The notes under the pieces: model-generated
Told to the model about the DNA's origin: nothing
The model's input: the letters and a program-made list of their open reading frames with translations, nothing else
The model's database searches: none
In this document: positions 48,777 through 56,724 of the stretch, piece after piece
Position numbering within the stretch: the stretch's first letter is position 1
Layout of the letters: the number at the start of each line of letters is the position of its first letter
DNA from: an uncultured Succinivibrio sp.
Lineage (GTDB): Bacteria > Pseudomonadota > Gammaproteobacteria > Enterobacterales > Succinivibrionaceae
Assembly: GCA_900770725.1 (NCBI GenBank)
Contig: CAAGLL010000067.1
Coordinates: 124,001-188,000 of the forward strand
Length of the DNA: 64,000 nt
Direction of reading: 5' to 3'
Translations under genes and position numbers: made by a program

Positions 48777-48777
48777 T
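48719..48777. repeat. Pair of perfect inverted repeats, terminator-like
   Basis: The first is a perfect 24-base palindrome at 48719-48742, centred on TTAA. The second, 5 bases later, is an 11-bp perfect stem (48747-48757 with 48761-48771) with a TTG loop, followed on the plus strand by ATTTTT. The pair lies directly after the HigA-like stop. It may be a bidirectional terminator or a REP-like element. Confidence 0.7.
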
Positions 48778-49823
48778 CAGACCTCGAAGGGGCGGACGAA
48801 GCGCAAGAGCGCCTTGCCCTGGACGCGGCCTTCCGATCTCAGGCGGCCTGCGATGATCCCGGGATCCACGCCCTGCTCCTTGGCAAAGGCTTCAACCGCC
48901 TCCTCGGTAAAGTCGCCCTTCCTTGCAAAGGCCATGAAGTCTGCAGGCGGGACGAGCTGGCCGTGCGCGAACTCGAGGGCCGGGCACGGGTTGCCGTACG
49001 CCGTGCCGTCGGCGTCGAAGTCGCCCGAGCTGATGCGCCCTGCCTCGAAGAAGAACCTCAGGGCGAAATCGTAGGCCGTCCCGAAGCTGCCCGACATCGC
49101 GATCACCACGGTGTTCCCCGCCGGGAAGGAGGCTGCCACGATCCCCGCCTCGGGCAGGTAGGGCATCACGATGAGCGCTGCGCCCAGGGAGTTGAGCGCC
49201 TCGGAGAGGCGGCCCAGGTCAGGCCTGGCGGTGCAGGCGATCTTGCGCAGGGAGCTTAGGCTCTGGCGGAACTTGCCCGGGTTGTACCTTGCAAGCTTCT
49301 GCTTGCGCGCCTCGATCCTCGCCTGCTGGCACCAGGCCAGGCGCATCATCCCCACCTTGCCCTGCGCCTTGTCGCGGCTCAGGCAGGAGACGTTCGTGAA
49401 CTTGAGGGTGCCCATGACCATCAGGCTTGACACCTCGAAGAAGCGGCGCAGGTTCATGATCCGCTCCGTGCGATCGTCGGTCTTGGGGACCCAGCCGAGC
49501 CTTGAGAGCAGCGGATAGTCGAGCTTGCACGCGATCGGGCCGTCCTCCTCGATCCCGTTCTCATACTCCCGCTTGAGCAAGGAGGAACGGTAGAGGCTCT
49601 CCATCATGAGCCACGACTCGGCGCCCACGCCGAAGACCATTTCGAGCTTCTTTGCAGACTGCGGGGTGAGCGGCACCTTGCCCTGCACGAGCAGGCAGAT
49701 GTTCTTCTCGCTCGCGCCCGTCCTCGCCGCAAGCTCCTTCTGGGTCATCCTGAACGATTCGAGGCACTCCTTGATCCTCGCCCCCGGCGCGGCGGCGGTC
49801 GTATCGTCAGTGCTTCTCTTCAT
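48777..49823 (-). CDS. HigA-like XRE regulator with degenerate ImmA/IrrE-type domain
   Basis: This 348-residue protein has a helix-turn-helix of the HigA/VapI type at about residues 15-70 (RMTQKELAARTGASEKNICLLVQGKVPLT). The C-terminal half (about 180-330) looks like an ImmA/IrrE peptidase fold, but where HExxH is expected it reads DFALRFFFEAGR, so the zinc site is missing. GGAGG lies 4 bases before the ATG at 49823. No HigB toxin gene is adjacent, so it is an orphan regulator or antitoxin. Confidence 0.75.
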   Translation of the reverse strand: MKRSTDDTTAAAPGARIKECLESFRMTQKELAARTGASEKNICLLVQGKVPLTPQSAKKLEMVFGVGAESWLMMESLYRSSLLKREYENGIEEDGPIACKLDYPLLSRLGWVPKTDDRTERIMNLRRFFEVSSLMVMGTLKFTNVSCLSRDKAQGKVGMMRLAWCQQARIEARKQKLARYNPGKFRQSLSSLRKIACTARPDLGRLSEALNSLGAALIVMPYLPEAGIVAASFPAGNTVVIAMSGSFGTAYDFALRFFFEAGRISSGDFDADGTAYGNPCPALEFAHGQLVPPADFMAFARKGDFTEEAVEAFAKEQGVDPGIIAGRLRSEGRVQGKALLRFVRPFEV

Positions 49824-50314
49824 GCTGCCTCCAAAAATCCACGGCGCCAGCCTCAAGCTGCGTCCGCAAGAAAACATGTCACGCCCTGCCAACCTGGGCA
49901 GGGCCTCGGCTGCCCAACCAGCCAGTCTGCCTATCTTAATTCATCTGCAGGTTGCGCTAAACGGAACATGCACCAAGATCTTGCAGCAGGCAAGGGGCAG
50001 GCGGCGGCTTTAAGCGCGGATCGGAGCGCTGCGCATGGCCGATGCGGAACTGCGTGGGAAGCTTCCAGACGGTGCGGCGAAGGCGGGATAAAGATGAAGA
50101 TGCTGCCTGCAAAAGCGGTGCCGGGAAAGGCGGCACCGGCAGAAGCCGCAGATGGCCTGGAATCTTGAAGACCGATAGATGCGGCCGCGCGCGCCGCCTG
50201 GCATGCTCTTGATGCCAGGGAAAATCGCGCCCATTGTAGTTAGCTTATGCTAACTTACTGGGCGCAAAATAACTCCAAACTGGAGTAGTTCTAAAATTTC
50301 GGGAGATTTCAAGC
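49824..50314. other. Intergenic region between HigA-like gene and tRNA operon
   Basis: No gene is supported. It has an 8-bp hairpin (49883-49890 with 49897-49904), a smaller dyad near 50116-50136, and the tRNA terminator at 50219-50265. Confidence 0.5.
50219..50265 (-). terminator. Branched terminator of the tRNA operon
   Basis: On the minus strand an outer stem GCGCCCA/TGGGCGC encloses an inner stem GTTAGC/GCTAAC, followed by GATTTTCCC. It begins 50 bases after the tRNA-Met 3' end. Confidence 0.7.
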
Positions 50315-50391
50315 TGGTAGCTAAGACTGGAATCGAACCAGTGACCTCAGCATTATGAGTGCCGCGCTCTAACCGACTGAGCTACTTAGCC
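50315..50391 (-). tRNA. tRNA-Met(CAT), elongator
   Basis: The 77-base gene includes encoded CCA. The acceptor GGCTAAG pairs with CTTAGCT; the D-arm has AGCTCAGTCGGTTAGAG; the anticodon loop CTCATAA gives CAT (50355-50357); the T-arm is GGTTCGATTCC. The G-U first pair and sequence match elongator Met, not initiator. It is last in a three-tRNA operon resembling the E. coli metT operon. Confidence 0.95.
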
Positions 50392-50408
50392 ATGCTTGAG
50401 AAAAGAGT

Positions 50409-50484
50409 TGGCTGGGGCACTAGGGATCGAACCTAGGTAATGGCGGAATCAGAATCCGCTGCCTTACCACTTGGCTATGCCCCA
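50409..50484 (-). tRNA. tRNA-Gln(CTG)
   Basis: The 76-base gene includes CCA. The acceptor TGGGGCA pairs with TGCCCCA, discriminator G. The anticodon loop TTCTGAT gives CTG (50450-50452). The weak U1-A72 pair is typical of tRNA-Gln. Confidence 0.95.
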
Positions 50485-50501
50485 ACTCTTCGCTGTTCCC
50501 G

Positions 50502-50576
50502 TGGCAGGGGTACCTGGGTTCGAACCAGGGAATGACGGGATCAAAACCCGTTGCCTTACCACTTGGCTACACCCCT
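50502..50576 (-). tRNA. tRNA-Gln(TTG)
   Basis: The 75-base gene includes CCA. The acceptor AGGGGTG pairs with TACCCCT (one G-U), discriminator G. The anticodon loop TTTTGAT gives TTG (50542-50544). It is first in the operon. Confidence 0.95.
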
Positions 50577-50925
50577 GTGCAATGAAAAGCTTCATGCAGG
50601 GTGTTGTTTGAAACAACGGTGCTCATTATAAAGTCGCCTGCCTTTTTGTCAACAAAAATTTCCAGAATTTTTACTTTTCTTATAACTCATGGATTTACAT
50701 AATAAAAATCATGCAACCCGCCCGCTAGCGCCGTCAAAAGGCCCCGCCGCAGGCGCCATCTTGAGATCTTGTCCGTCCCCTTTTGGCTTTCTCCTGCCTG
50801 CCTGCTTTGCCTGAACTTGACGACACGCCGCATGAAAATGCTGTTTTCTCAGGGTTTGCCCCTGCTTTTTCTGCTACATTTGGAGCATCGGCGGCAGATG
50901 CCGCGGCAATTCCGGGAGGCGCCAA
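50577..50925. other. Divergent intergenic region between tRNA operon and HAD gene
   Basis: It contains the tRNA promoter at 50625-50652. In the remaining 270 bases I see only the GGGAGG ribosome site before the HAD ATG and no clear promoter for that gene. Confidence 0.5.
50625..50652 (-). promoter_or_regulatory. Sigma-70 promoter of the tRNA operon
   Basis: On the minus strand a consensus -35 TTGACA (50647-50652) is 16 bases from a consensus -10 TATAAT (50625-50630). GAGCACCG follows, a GC-rich discriminator like those of stringently controlled stable-RNA promoters. Confidence 0.88.
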
Positions 50926-51909
50926 ATGGCTGGCATCAGCAAGGGAAATGAAGGCAGCGTGGATCAGGGCAGGCACCCCAACATCCTCGCGTTCTGCTAC
51001 GACTTCGACAAGACGCTCTCCCCCGAGGACATGCAGGCCCAGGGCTACATCCAGAGGCTCGGCGAGGACGTGAACGCCTTCTGGAAGAAGTCGAACGAGC
51101 TTGCCAAGAAGAACGGCATGGATCCCAACCTCGCCTACATGTTCATGATGCTCGACGGTGCGCGCGACAAGTTCTACGTCAACAAAAGCGAGCTTCGGGA
51201 GTTTGGCTCGAAGGTCAGGCTCTACAAGGGAGTTGAGGAGTGGTTTGACAAGGTGAACGCCGAAGGCGCCAAGCACGGCCTCAAGGTCGAGCACTACATC
51301 ATCTCCTCGGGCATCAAGGACATGATCGAGGGCACCTCGATCGGCAGCCGCTTCAAGGCCATCTACGCCAACACCTTCTACTACAACCAGGGCGGCACCG
51401 CGATCTGGCCTGCCATGGTCATCAACTTCACGAACAAGACCCAGTTTCTCTTCCGCATCGAGAAGGGCGCGCTCGACGTCAACGACCCCAACGTCAACAC
51501 CTACTACAAGAACTCGGAAATGCGCATCCCCTTCTCGAACATGATCTACATCGGAGACAGCGCCACCGACATCCCCTGCATGAAGCTCGTGAACTCCTTC
51601 GGCGGGCACTCGATTGGCGTGTTCGACCCCGAGCGCAACGACCGCACCCAGGTCTACCGGCTCATCCGCGACCGCCGCATCCGCTACTTCGCCCCGGCCG
51701 ACTACTCGGAGGGATCCGAGCTCTTCTCGATAACCCGCGAGATCATCGCCTACATCGGCGCGGGCACCAAATTAAGGCGCCTTACCGAGAAGTTTGCCGA
51801 GGAGAGCGAGCGGGCGCTTGCAAGCGATCAGGATCCGGTGGGCGAGCATGCCAACTACCGCGATCCCGACGGGGAGCAGGCGCAGGCCCCGGGCAAGCCC
51901 CAGCCTTGA
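50926..51909 (+). CDS. HAD-superfamily phosphatase-like protein
   Basis: This 327-residue cytoplasmic protein has HAD motif I CYDFDKTL (nucleophile Asp26, acid Asp28), motif II SSG (HYIISSGIKDM) and motif IV GDSATDIPCMK. The cap and substrate are not recognised. The last 50 residues are low-complexity and acidic. GGGAGG lies 7 bases before the ATG. A terminator follows, so it is a separate unit from the Fic module. Confidence 0.85.
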   Translation: MAGISKGNEGSVDQGRHPNILAFCYDFDKTLSPEDMQAQGYIQRLGEDVNAFWKKSNELAKKNGMDPNLAYMFMMLDGARDKFYVNKSELREFGSKVRLYKGVEEWFDKVNAEGAKHGLKVEHYIISSGIKDMIEGTSIGSRFKAIYANTFYYNQGGTAIWPAMVINFTNKTQFLFRIEKGALDVNDPNVNTYYKNSEMRIPFSNMIYIGDSATDIPCMKLVNSFGGHSIGVFDPERNDRTQVYRLIRDRRIRYFAPADYSEGSELFSITREIIAYIGAGTKLRRLTEKFAEESERALASDQDPVGEHANYRDPDGEQAQAPGKPQP

Positions 51910-52030
51910 GAAGGCTTTGAGCATGGCTCCAGGCAGGCTTTGGACATGCCTTGGAGGGCAGCCCTTGCAAGGCCTGCCGGAGCCGCGCCGCAGGTCTTTT
52001 TCATTTTGATTTAAATCGTGATTTTGTGTA

Positions 52031-52070
52031 AAAGCCCGCAGGGCAGCGCTTACGCCCCACGGGCTTTTTT
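52031..52070 (+). terminator. Terminator of the HAD gene
   Basis: AAAGCCCG (52031-52038) pairs with CGGGCTTT (52060-52067), with an inner GGGC/GCCC pairing, and ends in a six-T run. Confidence 0.85.
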
Positions 52071-52078
52071 GGTATAAT
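52050..52078 (+). promoter_or_regulatory. Candidate promoter of the Fic antitoxin-toxin-miaB unit
   Basis: A perfect -10 TATAAT (52073-52078) follows TTACGC (52050-52055) by 17 bases. It overlaps the preceding terminator and lies about 50 bases before the antitoxin ATG. Confidence 0.55.
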
Positions 52079-52130
52079 CATCAGAGTGCCCCAAGGCGCG
52101 GACGCCCGGGGCTTAGCATTGAGAGGCCTT

Positions 52131-52289
52131 ATGATCATCGACGAAGTCAAAGCCACCCTGGCCATGGAGGGCATCGCCCTCTCCGAGGACGAGGAGAAGC
52201 TCGTCTCCGACTACGCTGAGGGGAAGATCAGCATGGCCGAGCTGCGCAAGACCGTCGCCGACCTGCTCAAGAAGCAGAAGGCCGCCTGA
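52131..52289 (+). CDS. VbhA-like Fic antitoxin
   Basis: This 52-residue helical protein resembles the VbhA antitoxin. Its first helix holds the Fic inhibitory motif [S/T]xxxE[G/N] as TLAMEG (Thr9 to Gly14). In class I Fic systems the motif Glu of a separate small protein blocks ATP binding in the toxin active site. The rest reads DYAEGKISMAELRKTVADLL, as in VbhA-type domains. GAGAGG lies before the ATG at 52131. The toxin gene starts 3 bases after its stop. Confidence 0.85.
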   Translation: MIIDEVKATLAMEGIALSEDEEKLVSDYAEGKISMAELRKTVADLLKKQKAA

Positions 52290-52292
52290 ATC

Positions 52293-52895
52293 TTGCCTGA
52301 CACGCTTGCCGGGCAAGACTGCTACCCGGGGACGGACGTCCTCGTAAACCTCCTTGACGAGCGCGATCCCGAGCGCCTCTCGCGCATCGAGCGCATCTTC
52401 ACGGCAGCGCGCATCGCCGATCTGCTCAAGAAGCCCGTGCGCGGCAACTTCGATCTCGAGCACCTAAAGAGGATCCACCGCTGCATCTTCCAGGACGTCT
52501 ACCCCTGGGCAGGAAAGATCCGCACCGTCGACATCTCAAAGGGCTTCCGCTTCTGCCACGCCATGTACATCGAGAAGGAGTCGCGCAGGCTCTTCTCAAG
52601 GCTCCATGAGCGCATCGCAAAAGGGGTTGAGGGCACTGACGAGGCGGTGGCGCTTGCCGCGCACGCGCTCTCGGAGATCAACGCCATCCACCCCTTCCGC
52701 GACGGCAACGGCCGCGCCCAAAGGGAGTTCGTGCGCGAGATGCTCCTGAAGCTCGGGTTTACGGTAGAGTATTCGCGCGCCGATCCCTCGCTGATGCTCA
52801 AGGCGAGCATCGCCTCGTTCATGGGCGACGAAGGCCCCATGAGGGGGCTCTTCCGGGCGTGCACGTTCAAAAACACCGGTTCTGACAGGAAATGA
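52293..52895 (+). CDS. Fic-domain AMP-transferase (toxin)
   Basis: This 200-residue Fic protein should transfer AMP from ATP to a target hydroxyl. The catalytic motif HPFRDGNGRAQR is complete (His133 to Arg144). The N-terminal CYPGTDVLVNLL and flap YPWAGKIRTVDISKG are typical of the VbhT type. The only possible start is TTG at 52293, 3 bases after the antitoxin stop, so translation probably depends on the antitoxin ribosomes. Its 3' end overlaps the miaB ATG by 4 bases (ATGA). It has no secretion or BID domain, so it probably acts inside the cell. Confidence 0.9.
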   Translation: MPDTLAGQDCYPGTDVLVNLLDERDPERLSRIERIFTAARIADLLKKPVRGNFDLEHLKRIHRCIFQDVYPWAGKIRTVDISKGFRFCHAMYIEKESRRLFSRLHERIAKGVEGTDEAVALAAHALSEINAIHPFRDGNGRAQREFVREMLLKLGFTVEYSRADPSLMLKASIASFMGDEGPMRGLFRACTFKNTGSDRK

Positions 52896-54244
52896 CACTT
52901 TCAAGCGACAACGCAATCCCCATGCAGCAAGGTTCGTTCTACATCGCCGTGTGGGGATGCCAGATGAACGTCTACGACACCTCGCGCATCCGCTCGCTGC
53001 TGCTCTCGCGCGGCTACGCGGAGGCGGCCTCGCCCGCGGGGGCCTCGGTGATCGTGCTCGTGACCTGCGCCGTGCGCGCCAAGGCCGAGAACAAGGTCTT
53101 CAACCAGATAGCCGCCTGGCGCCACGATGGGGCGGTGACGCCCTCGACCGTCATCGCGCTCGGAGGCTGCGTGGGCACCGAGCTTGGCCACAAGATCATC
53201 GACGCCGGCCAGGGCGTGTCCGTGGTCTTCAGCCCGATGACCATCCACCGCCTCCCGGACCTCATCGAGGCCTACCGCAGCACGGGGAAGCCCGTCTGCG
53301 ACGTCGACGCCGGATCGATGGAGAAGTTCGACTCCCTGCCCGACTCCGGGCTGCACGGCGTCTCGGCCTTCGTCACGATCATGGAGGGCTGCTCGAACAA
53401 GTGCACCTACTGCATCGTCCCCTACACCCGCGGCGAGGAGCAGTCCCGCCGCCCGGAGGACGTGCTCGAGGAGTGCCGCCGCCACATCGAAAACGGCGCG
53501 CTTGAGATCCACCTCTTAGGTCAGAACGTCAACTCCTACCGCGGCGTGGACGCGGGCGGCGCGGAGTGGTCGTTCCCCGAGCTCCTCTACGAGGTGGCAT
53601 CCCTGGACGGGGTGAGGCGCGTGCGCTTCACCACCTCAAACCCCATGGACTTCTCGCCCGAGCTCGTCCAGGCCATAGGCGAGCTGCCCAACGTCGCCGA
53701 GGCGGTGCACATCCCGGTGCAGAGCGGCAGCGACGAAATTTTACGCAGGATGCACCGGCGCTACACGCACGACTCGTACCTTGAGCTGATAGCCTCGCTG
53801 CGCAAGGTTCGCCCGGAGATCCGGATCTCCTCTGACTTCATCGTGGGCTTCCCCGGCGAGTCGGAGCACGACTTTGAGGAGACGATGAGGCTCGTGCGCG
53901 AGGTCAGGTTCGACCAGAGCTTCAGCTTCATCTACTCAAAGCGCCCGGGCACCCCGGCTGCCGACTACCCCGACGAGGTGAGCGCCCACGAGAAGAAGCA
54001 GCGCCTCTATGCGCTGCAGGATCTGCTCGAGGGCTACGCCAGGGAGTACAGCCAGGGCTATCTTGGGACGGAGCAGGAGGTGCTCGTCGAGGGCGCCTCC
54101 TCGCGCGACTTTGGCGAGCTCAAGGCCAGGACGTCGGCAAACCGCATCGCGGTGTTCAAGGGCGATCCCTCGCTCATCGGGACGCAGGCGCGCATCAGGA
54201 TCACCAATGTGCTCTCCCACACTCTGCGCGGGGAGCTCATCTGA
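52892..54244 (+). CDS. miaB: tRNA-2-methylthio-N6-dimethylallyladenosine synthase MiaB
   Basis: MiaB adds the methylthio group to i6A37 of tRNAs that read UNN codons. The auxiliary cluster cysteines are in VWGCQMN (Cys23), LVTCAVR (Cys59) and GGCVG (Cys93). The radical-SAM motif is CSNKCTYC (Cys167, 171, 174). A TRAM domain ends the protein. The ATG at 52892 overlaps the fic stop; an ATG at 52922 lies closer to the E. coli N-terminus but has no ribosome site. Confidence 0.95.
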   Translation: MTLSSDNAIPMQQGSFYIAVWGCQMNVYDTSRIRSLLLSRGYAEAASPAGASVIVLVTCAVRAKAENKVFNQIAAWRHDGAVTPSTVIALGGCVGTELGHKIIDAGQGVSVVFSPMTIHRLPDLIEAYRSTGKPVCDVDAGSMEKFDSLPDSGLHGVSAFVTIMEGCSNKCTYCIVPYTRGEEQSRRPEDVLEECRRHIENGALEIHLLGQNVNSYRGVDAGGAEWSFPELLYEVASLDGVRRVRFTTSNPMDFSPELVQAIGELPNVAEAVHIPVQSGSDEILRRMHRRYTHDSYLELIASLRKVRPEIRISSDFIVGFPGESEHDFEETMRLVREVRFDQSFSFIYSKRPGTPAADYPDEVSAHEKKQRLYALQDLLEGYAREYSQGYLGTEQEVLVEGASSRDFGELKARTSANRIAVFKGDPSLIGTQARIRITNVLSHTLRGELI

Positions 54245-54271
54245 GGGCAACTTGGGTAAAGGACATACGAT

Positions 54272-55405
54272 TTGAAGGACATCACCGAGGATTTCACGCT
54301 GGAGCCTGCCGACAAGGACCGCCTGGCGTGCCTGAGCGGCCCTGAGGACATGAACCTCAGGCAGATCGAAAAGCGCCTGGGGGCCAGGGTCACGCTCGTG
54401 GGCGGCACCGTGAGGCTCGAAGGCCCCGCGCGCGCCGTGGGCAAGGCCGAGCGCCTCATCAAGGAGCTCTACGCCCAGACCGCCCCGCACAAGGGAGGCA
54501 AGGCCCGCTACATCACCGCCGACGCGGTGCACCTGGCCATCACCGAGGCAAGCCACCTCGAGGCCACCGACGATGACTATGAGCAGAACGCCGACCGCGG
54601 CAGCGTCGGCGCCATCTACCGCAAGGCCTCGAACTTCAAGACCAAGCGCGGCTTCGTGAAGGCGCGCACGCCCAACCAGGCCGACTACATCGCCGCGATC
54701 AACGCCCACGACGTCAGCTTCGGCGTGGGACCCGCCGGCACCGGCAAGACCTACCTCGCAGTCGCCGCCGCGGTGGACGCGCTCGAGTCGGGCAGCGTCA
54801 GCCGCATCATCCTCACGAGGCCCGCAGTCGAGGCCGGCGAGAAGCTCGGCTTCCTCCCGGGCGATCTCTCGCAGAAGGTCGATCCCTACCTGAGGCCCCT
54901 CTACGACGCGCTCTTTGAGATGCTCGGCTTTGAGAAGGTCGAGAAGCTCATCGAGCGCTCGGTCATCGAGATCGCCCCGCTTGCATACATGCGCGGGCGC
55001 ACGCTCAACGACTCGTTCATCATCCTCGACGAGGCCCAGAACACCACGGTCGAGCAGATGAAGATGTTCTTAACCCGCATCGGCTTCAACTCCAAGGCGG
55101 TGATCACTGGCGATCCAAGCCAGATAGACCTCCCGCACAACGTGCGCTCGGGGCTTAAGAACGCCATCGAGGTGCTCGAGGGCACCGATGAGATCGGGTT
55201 CACCTTCTTCTCGTCTGACGACGTGGTGCGCCACCCGGTGGTCGCGGCCATAGTCAACGCCTACGAGGCCTTCGAGAAGATCCACGGCGACACCAGCGTC
55301 TACCACCCGCACCACAAGCGCGACGAGGGCGGCGAGGGCCCGTGGGGATCGGATCGCAAGGATGAGGCGGATCATGAAAGCGGGGGCGGGCGCGATGAAG
55401 GCTGA
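54272..55405 (+). CDS. ybeZ: PhoH-like ATPase YbeZ
   Basis: This 377-residue cytoplasmic ATPase works near YbeY in ribosomal RNA handling. Walker A is GVGPAGTGKTYLAVAAAV, Walker B is FIILDEAQNTT and the sensor is VITGDPSQIDLP. An N-terminal KH-like region precedes it. The start is TTG at 54272, with AAAGGA about 8 bases upstream. Its end overlaps ybeY. Confidence 0.93.
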   Translation: MKDITEDFTLEPADKDRLACLSGPEDMNLRQIEKRLGARVTLVGGTVRLEGPARAVGKAERLIKELYAQTAPHKGGKARYITADAVHLAITEASHLEATDDDYEQNADRGSVGAIYRKASNFKTKRGFVKARTPNQADYIAAINAHDVSFGVGPAGTGKTYLAVAAAVDALESGSVSRIILTRPAVEAGEKLGFLPGDLSQKVDPYLRPLYDALFEMLGFEKVEKLIERSVIEIAPLAYMRGRTLNDSFIILDEAQNTTVEQMKMFLTRIGFNSKAVITGDPSQIDLPHNVRSGLKNAIEVLEGTDEIGFTFFSSDDVVRHPVVAAIVNAYEAFEKIHGDTSVYHPHHKRDEGGEGPWGSDRKDEADHESGGGRDEG

Positions 55406-55865
55406 TGTCGATCTGCAAGTTGCTATAGATGACGCCGGGGGGATCCCGGATGTGGCGACGCTTGAGCGCTGGGCCGAGGCGGCGCTTGAGGCAGGCGGGC
55501 GCCATGAGGATGCCGAGCTCACCGTGCGCGTGGTCTCAGAGGATGAGATCCATGCCTTAAACCGCGACTACCGCCACGTCGACCGCCCCACCAACATCCT
55601 CTCCTTCCCCTTCGAGTGCCCGCCCGAGGTCAAGCTCCCGCTCATCGGGGACCTCGTGATCTGCATGAGCGTGCTCAAGAGGGAGGCGTCCGAGCAGCAC
55701 AAGACGCTCGACGAGCACTTTGCACACCTCGTGGTCCACGGCTGCCTGCACCTCATAGGCTACGACCACATCGAGCCTGCCGACGCGGCGGTCATGGAGC
55801 CGCTCGAGGTCAAGGCCCTCTCCGCGCTCGGCTACGACAACCCCTACCGCGACGACGAGATCTGA
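55374..55865 (+). CDS. ybeY: Endoribonuclease YbeY
   Basis: YbeY is a zinc-dependent RNase involved in 16S rRNA 3'-end maturation and ribosome quality control. The metal motif is HGCLHLIGYDH. Another family block is LNRDYRHVDRPTNILSFPFE. I chose the ATG at 55374 (GAGG 6 bases upstream); ATGs at 55362 and 55395 are possible. It overlaps the end of ybeZ. Confidence 0.93.
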   Translation: MKAGAGAMKADVDLQVAIDDAGGIPDVATLERWAEAALEAGGRHEDAELTVRVVSEDEIHALNRDYRHVDRPTNILSFPFECPPEVKLPLIGDLVICMSVLKREASEQHKTLDEHFAHLVVHGCLHLIGYDHIEPADAAVMEPLEVKALSALGYDNPYRDDEI

Positions 55866-55875
55866 AGCGACTGCG

Positions 55876-56724
55876 ATGAAGGAAGAACACGATCATTTTC
55901 TAAGGCGCCTCCTGGGCGCCGGCAAGCCCGAGACCATCCAGGAGCTTGAGGACGTAATCGACGACGCGCGCGGGCGCGAGATCATAAGCCGCGACACGGA
56001 GGACATGATCAAGGGCGTCTTCGACGTGGGGCGCCAGCGCGTGAGCGAGATCATGATCCCGCGCCTTGAGATGGTGACCATCCCGCTTGACGCCACGCTC
56101 GAGGAGGCCGCCAGGACCGTGGCCGAGAGCGGCCACTCCCGCTACCCGGTGATCTCAGAAGGCGACAAGGACAAGATAGACGGGATCCTGCTTGCCAAGG
56201 ATCTGCTCCCGCCGCTCTCGGGCCTGTCCAAGGCCAAGTCCGTCAAGGAGCTTCTGCGCAAGCCCGTCATCGTCCCCGAGTCCAAGCGCGTGAGCGCGAT
56301 GCTCCGCGAGTTCCAGAACGAGCGCTTCCACATGGCCCTGGTCGTGGACGAGTTCGGCGGAGTGAGCGGCCTCATCACCATCGAGGACATCCTGGAGCTC
56401 ATCGTCGGCGACATCGAGGACGAGTACGACGACGCCGACGATCAGCCGGACATCGCGCGCGCCCGCGAGAGAGGCACCTACATCGTGAACGGCCAGACCC
56501 CGGCCGACGACTTCGAGGAGTACTTCAAGCTCGATCTCCCCGACGCCGGCGTGGACACCGTGGCCGGCATGGTGCTGCATGTGCTCGGCGCCTTCCCCAA
56601 GCAGGGCGCCAGGCTCAAGCTTGGCCCCCTCAACGTCGAGGTGCTACAGCTCTCAAAGCGCCGCATCAGCCTGCTCAAGGTGACCGTGCCCTCCGAGGCT
56701 GGAAAGACGGAAGGCTCCAAGTGA
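55876..56724 (+). CDS. ybeX: CBS-domain protein YbeX (CorC type)
   Basis: This 282-residue cytoplasmic protein has an N-terminal acidic segment, a CBS pair (about residues 60-190: IMIPRLEMVTIPLD..., VVDEFGGVSGLITIEDILELIVGDIEDEYD) and a C-terminal CorC_HlyC domain (about 205-275). YbeX is linked to Mg2+/Co2+ homeostasis and ribosome function. Its TGA overlaps the lnt GTG by 4 bases. Confidence 0.93.
   Translation: MKEEHDHFLRRLLGAGKPETIQELEDVIDDARGREIISRDTEDMIKGVFDVGRQRVSEIMIPRLEMVTIPLDATLEEAARTVAESGHSRYPVISEGDKDKIDGILLAKDLLPPLSGLSKAKSVKELLRKPVIVPESKRVSAMLREFQNERFHMALVVDEFGGVSGLITIEDILELIVGDIEDEYDDADDQPDIARARERGTYIVNGQTPADDFEEYFKLDLPDAGVDTVAGMVLHVLGAFPKQGARLKLGPLNVEVLQLSKRRISLLKVTVPSEAGKTEGSK

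Noticed and set aside
49968..50168. 66-codon plus-strand frame before the tRNAs
   Set aside because: Low-complexity composition, hairpins within it and no ribosome site.
50734..51609. 291-codon minus-strand frame antisense to the HAD gene
   Set aside because: The plus strand encodes all HAD motifs; this is a shadow.
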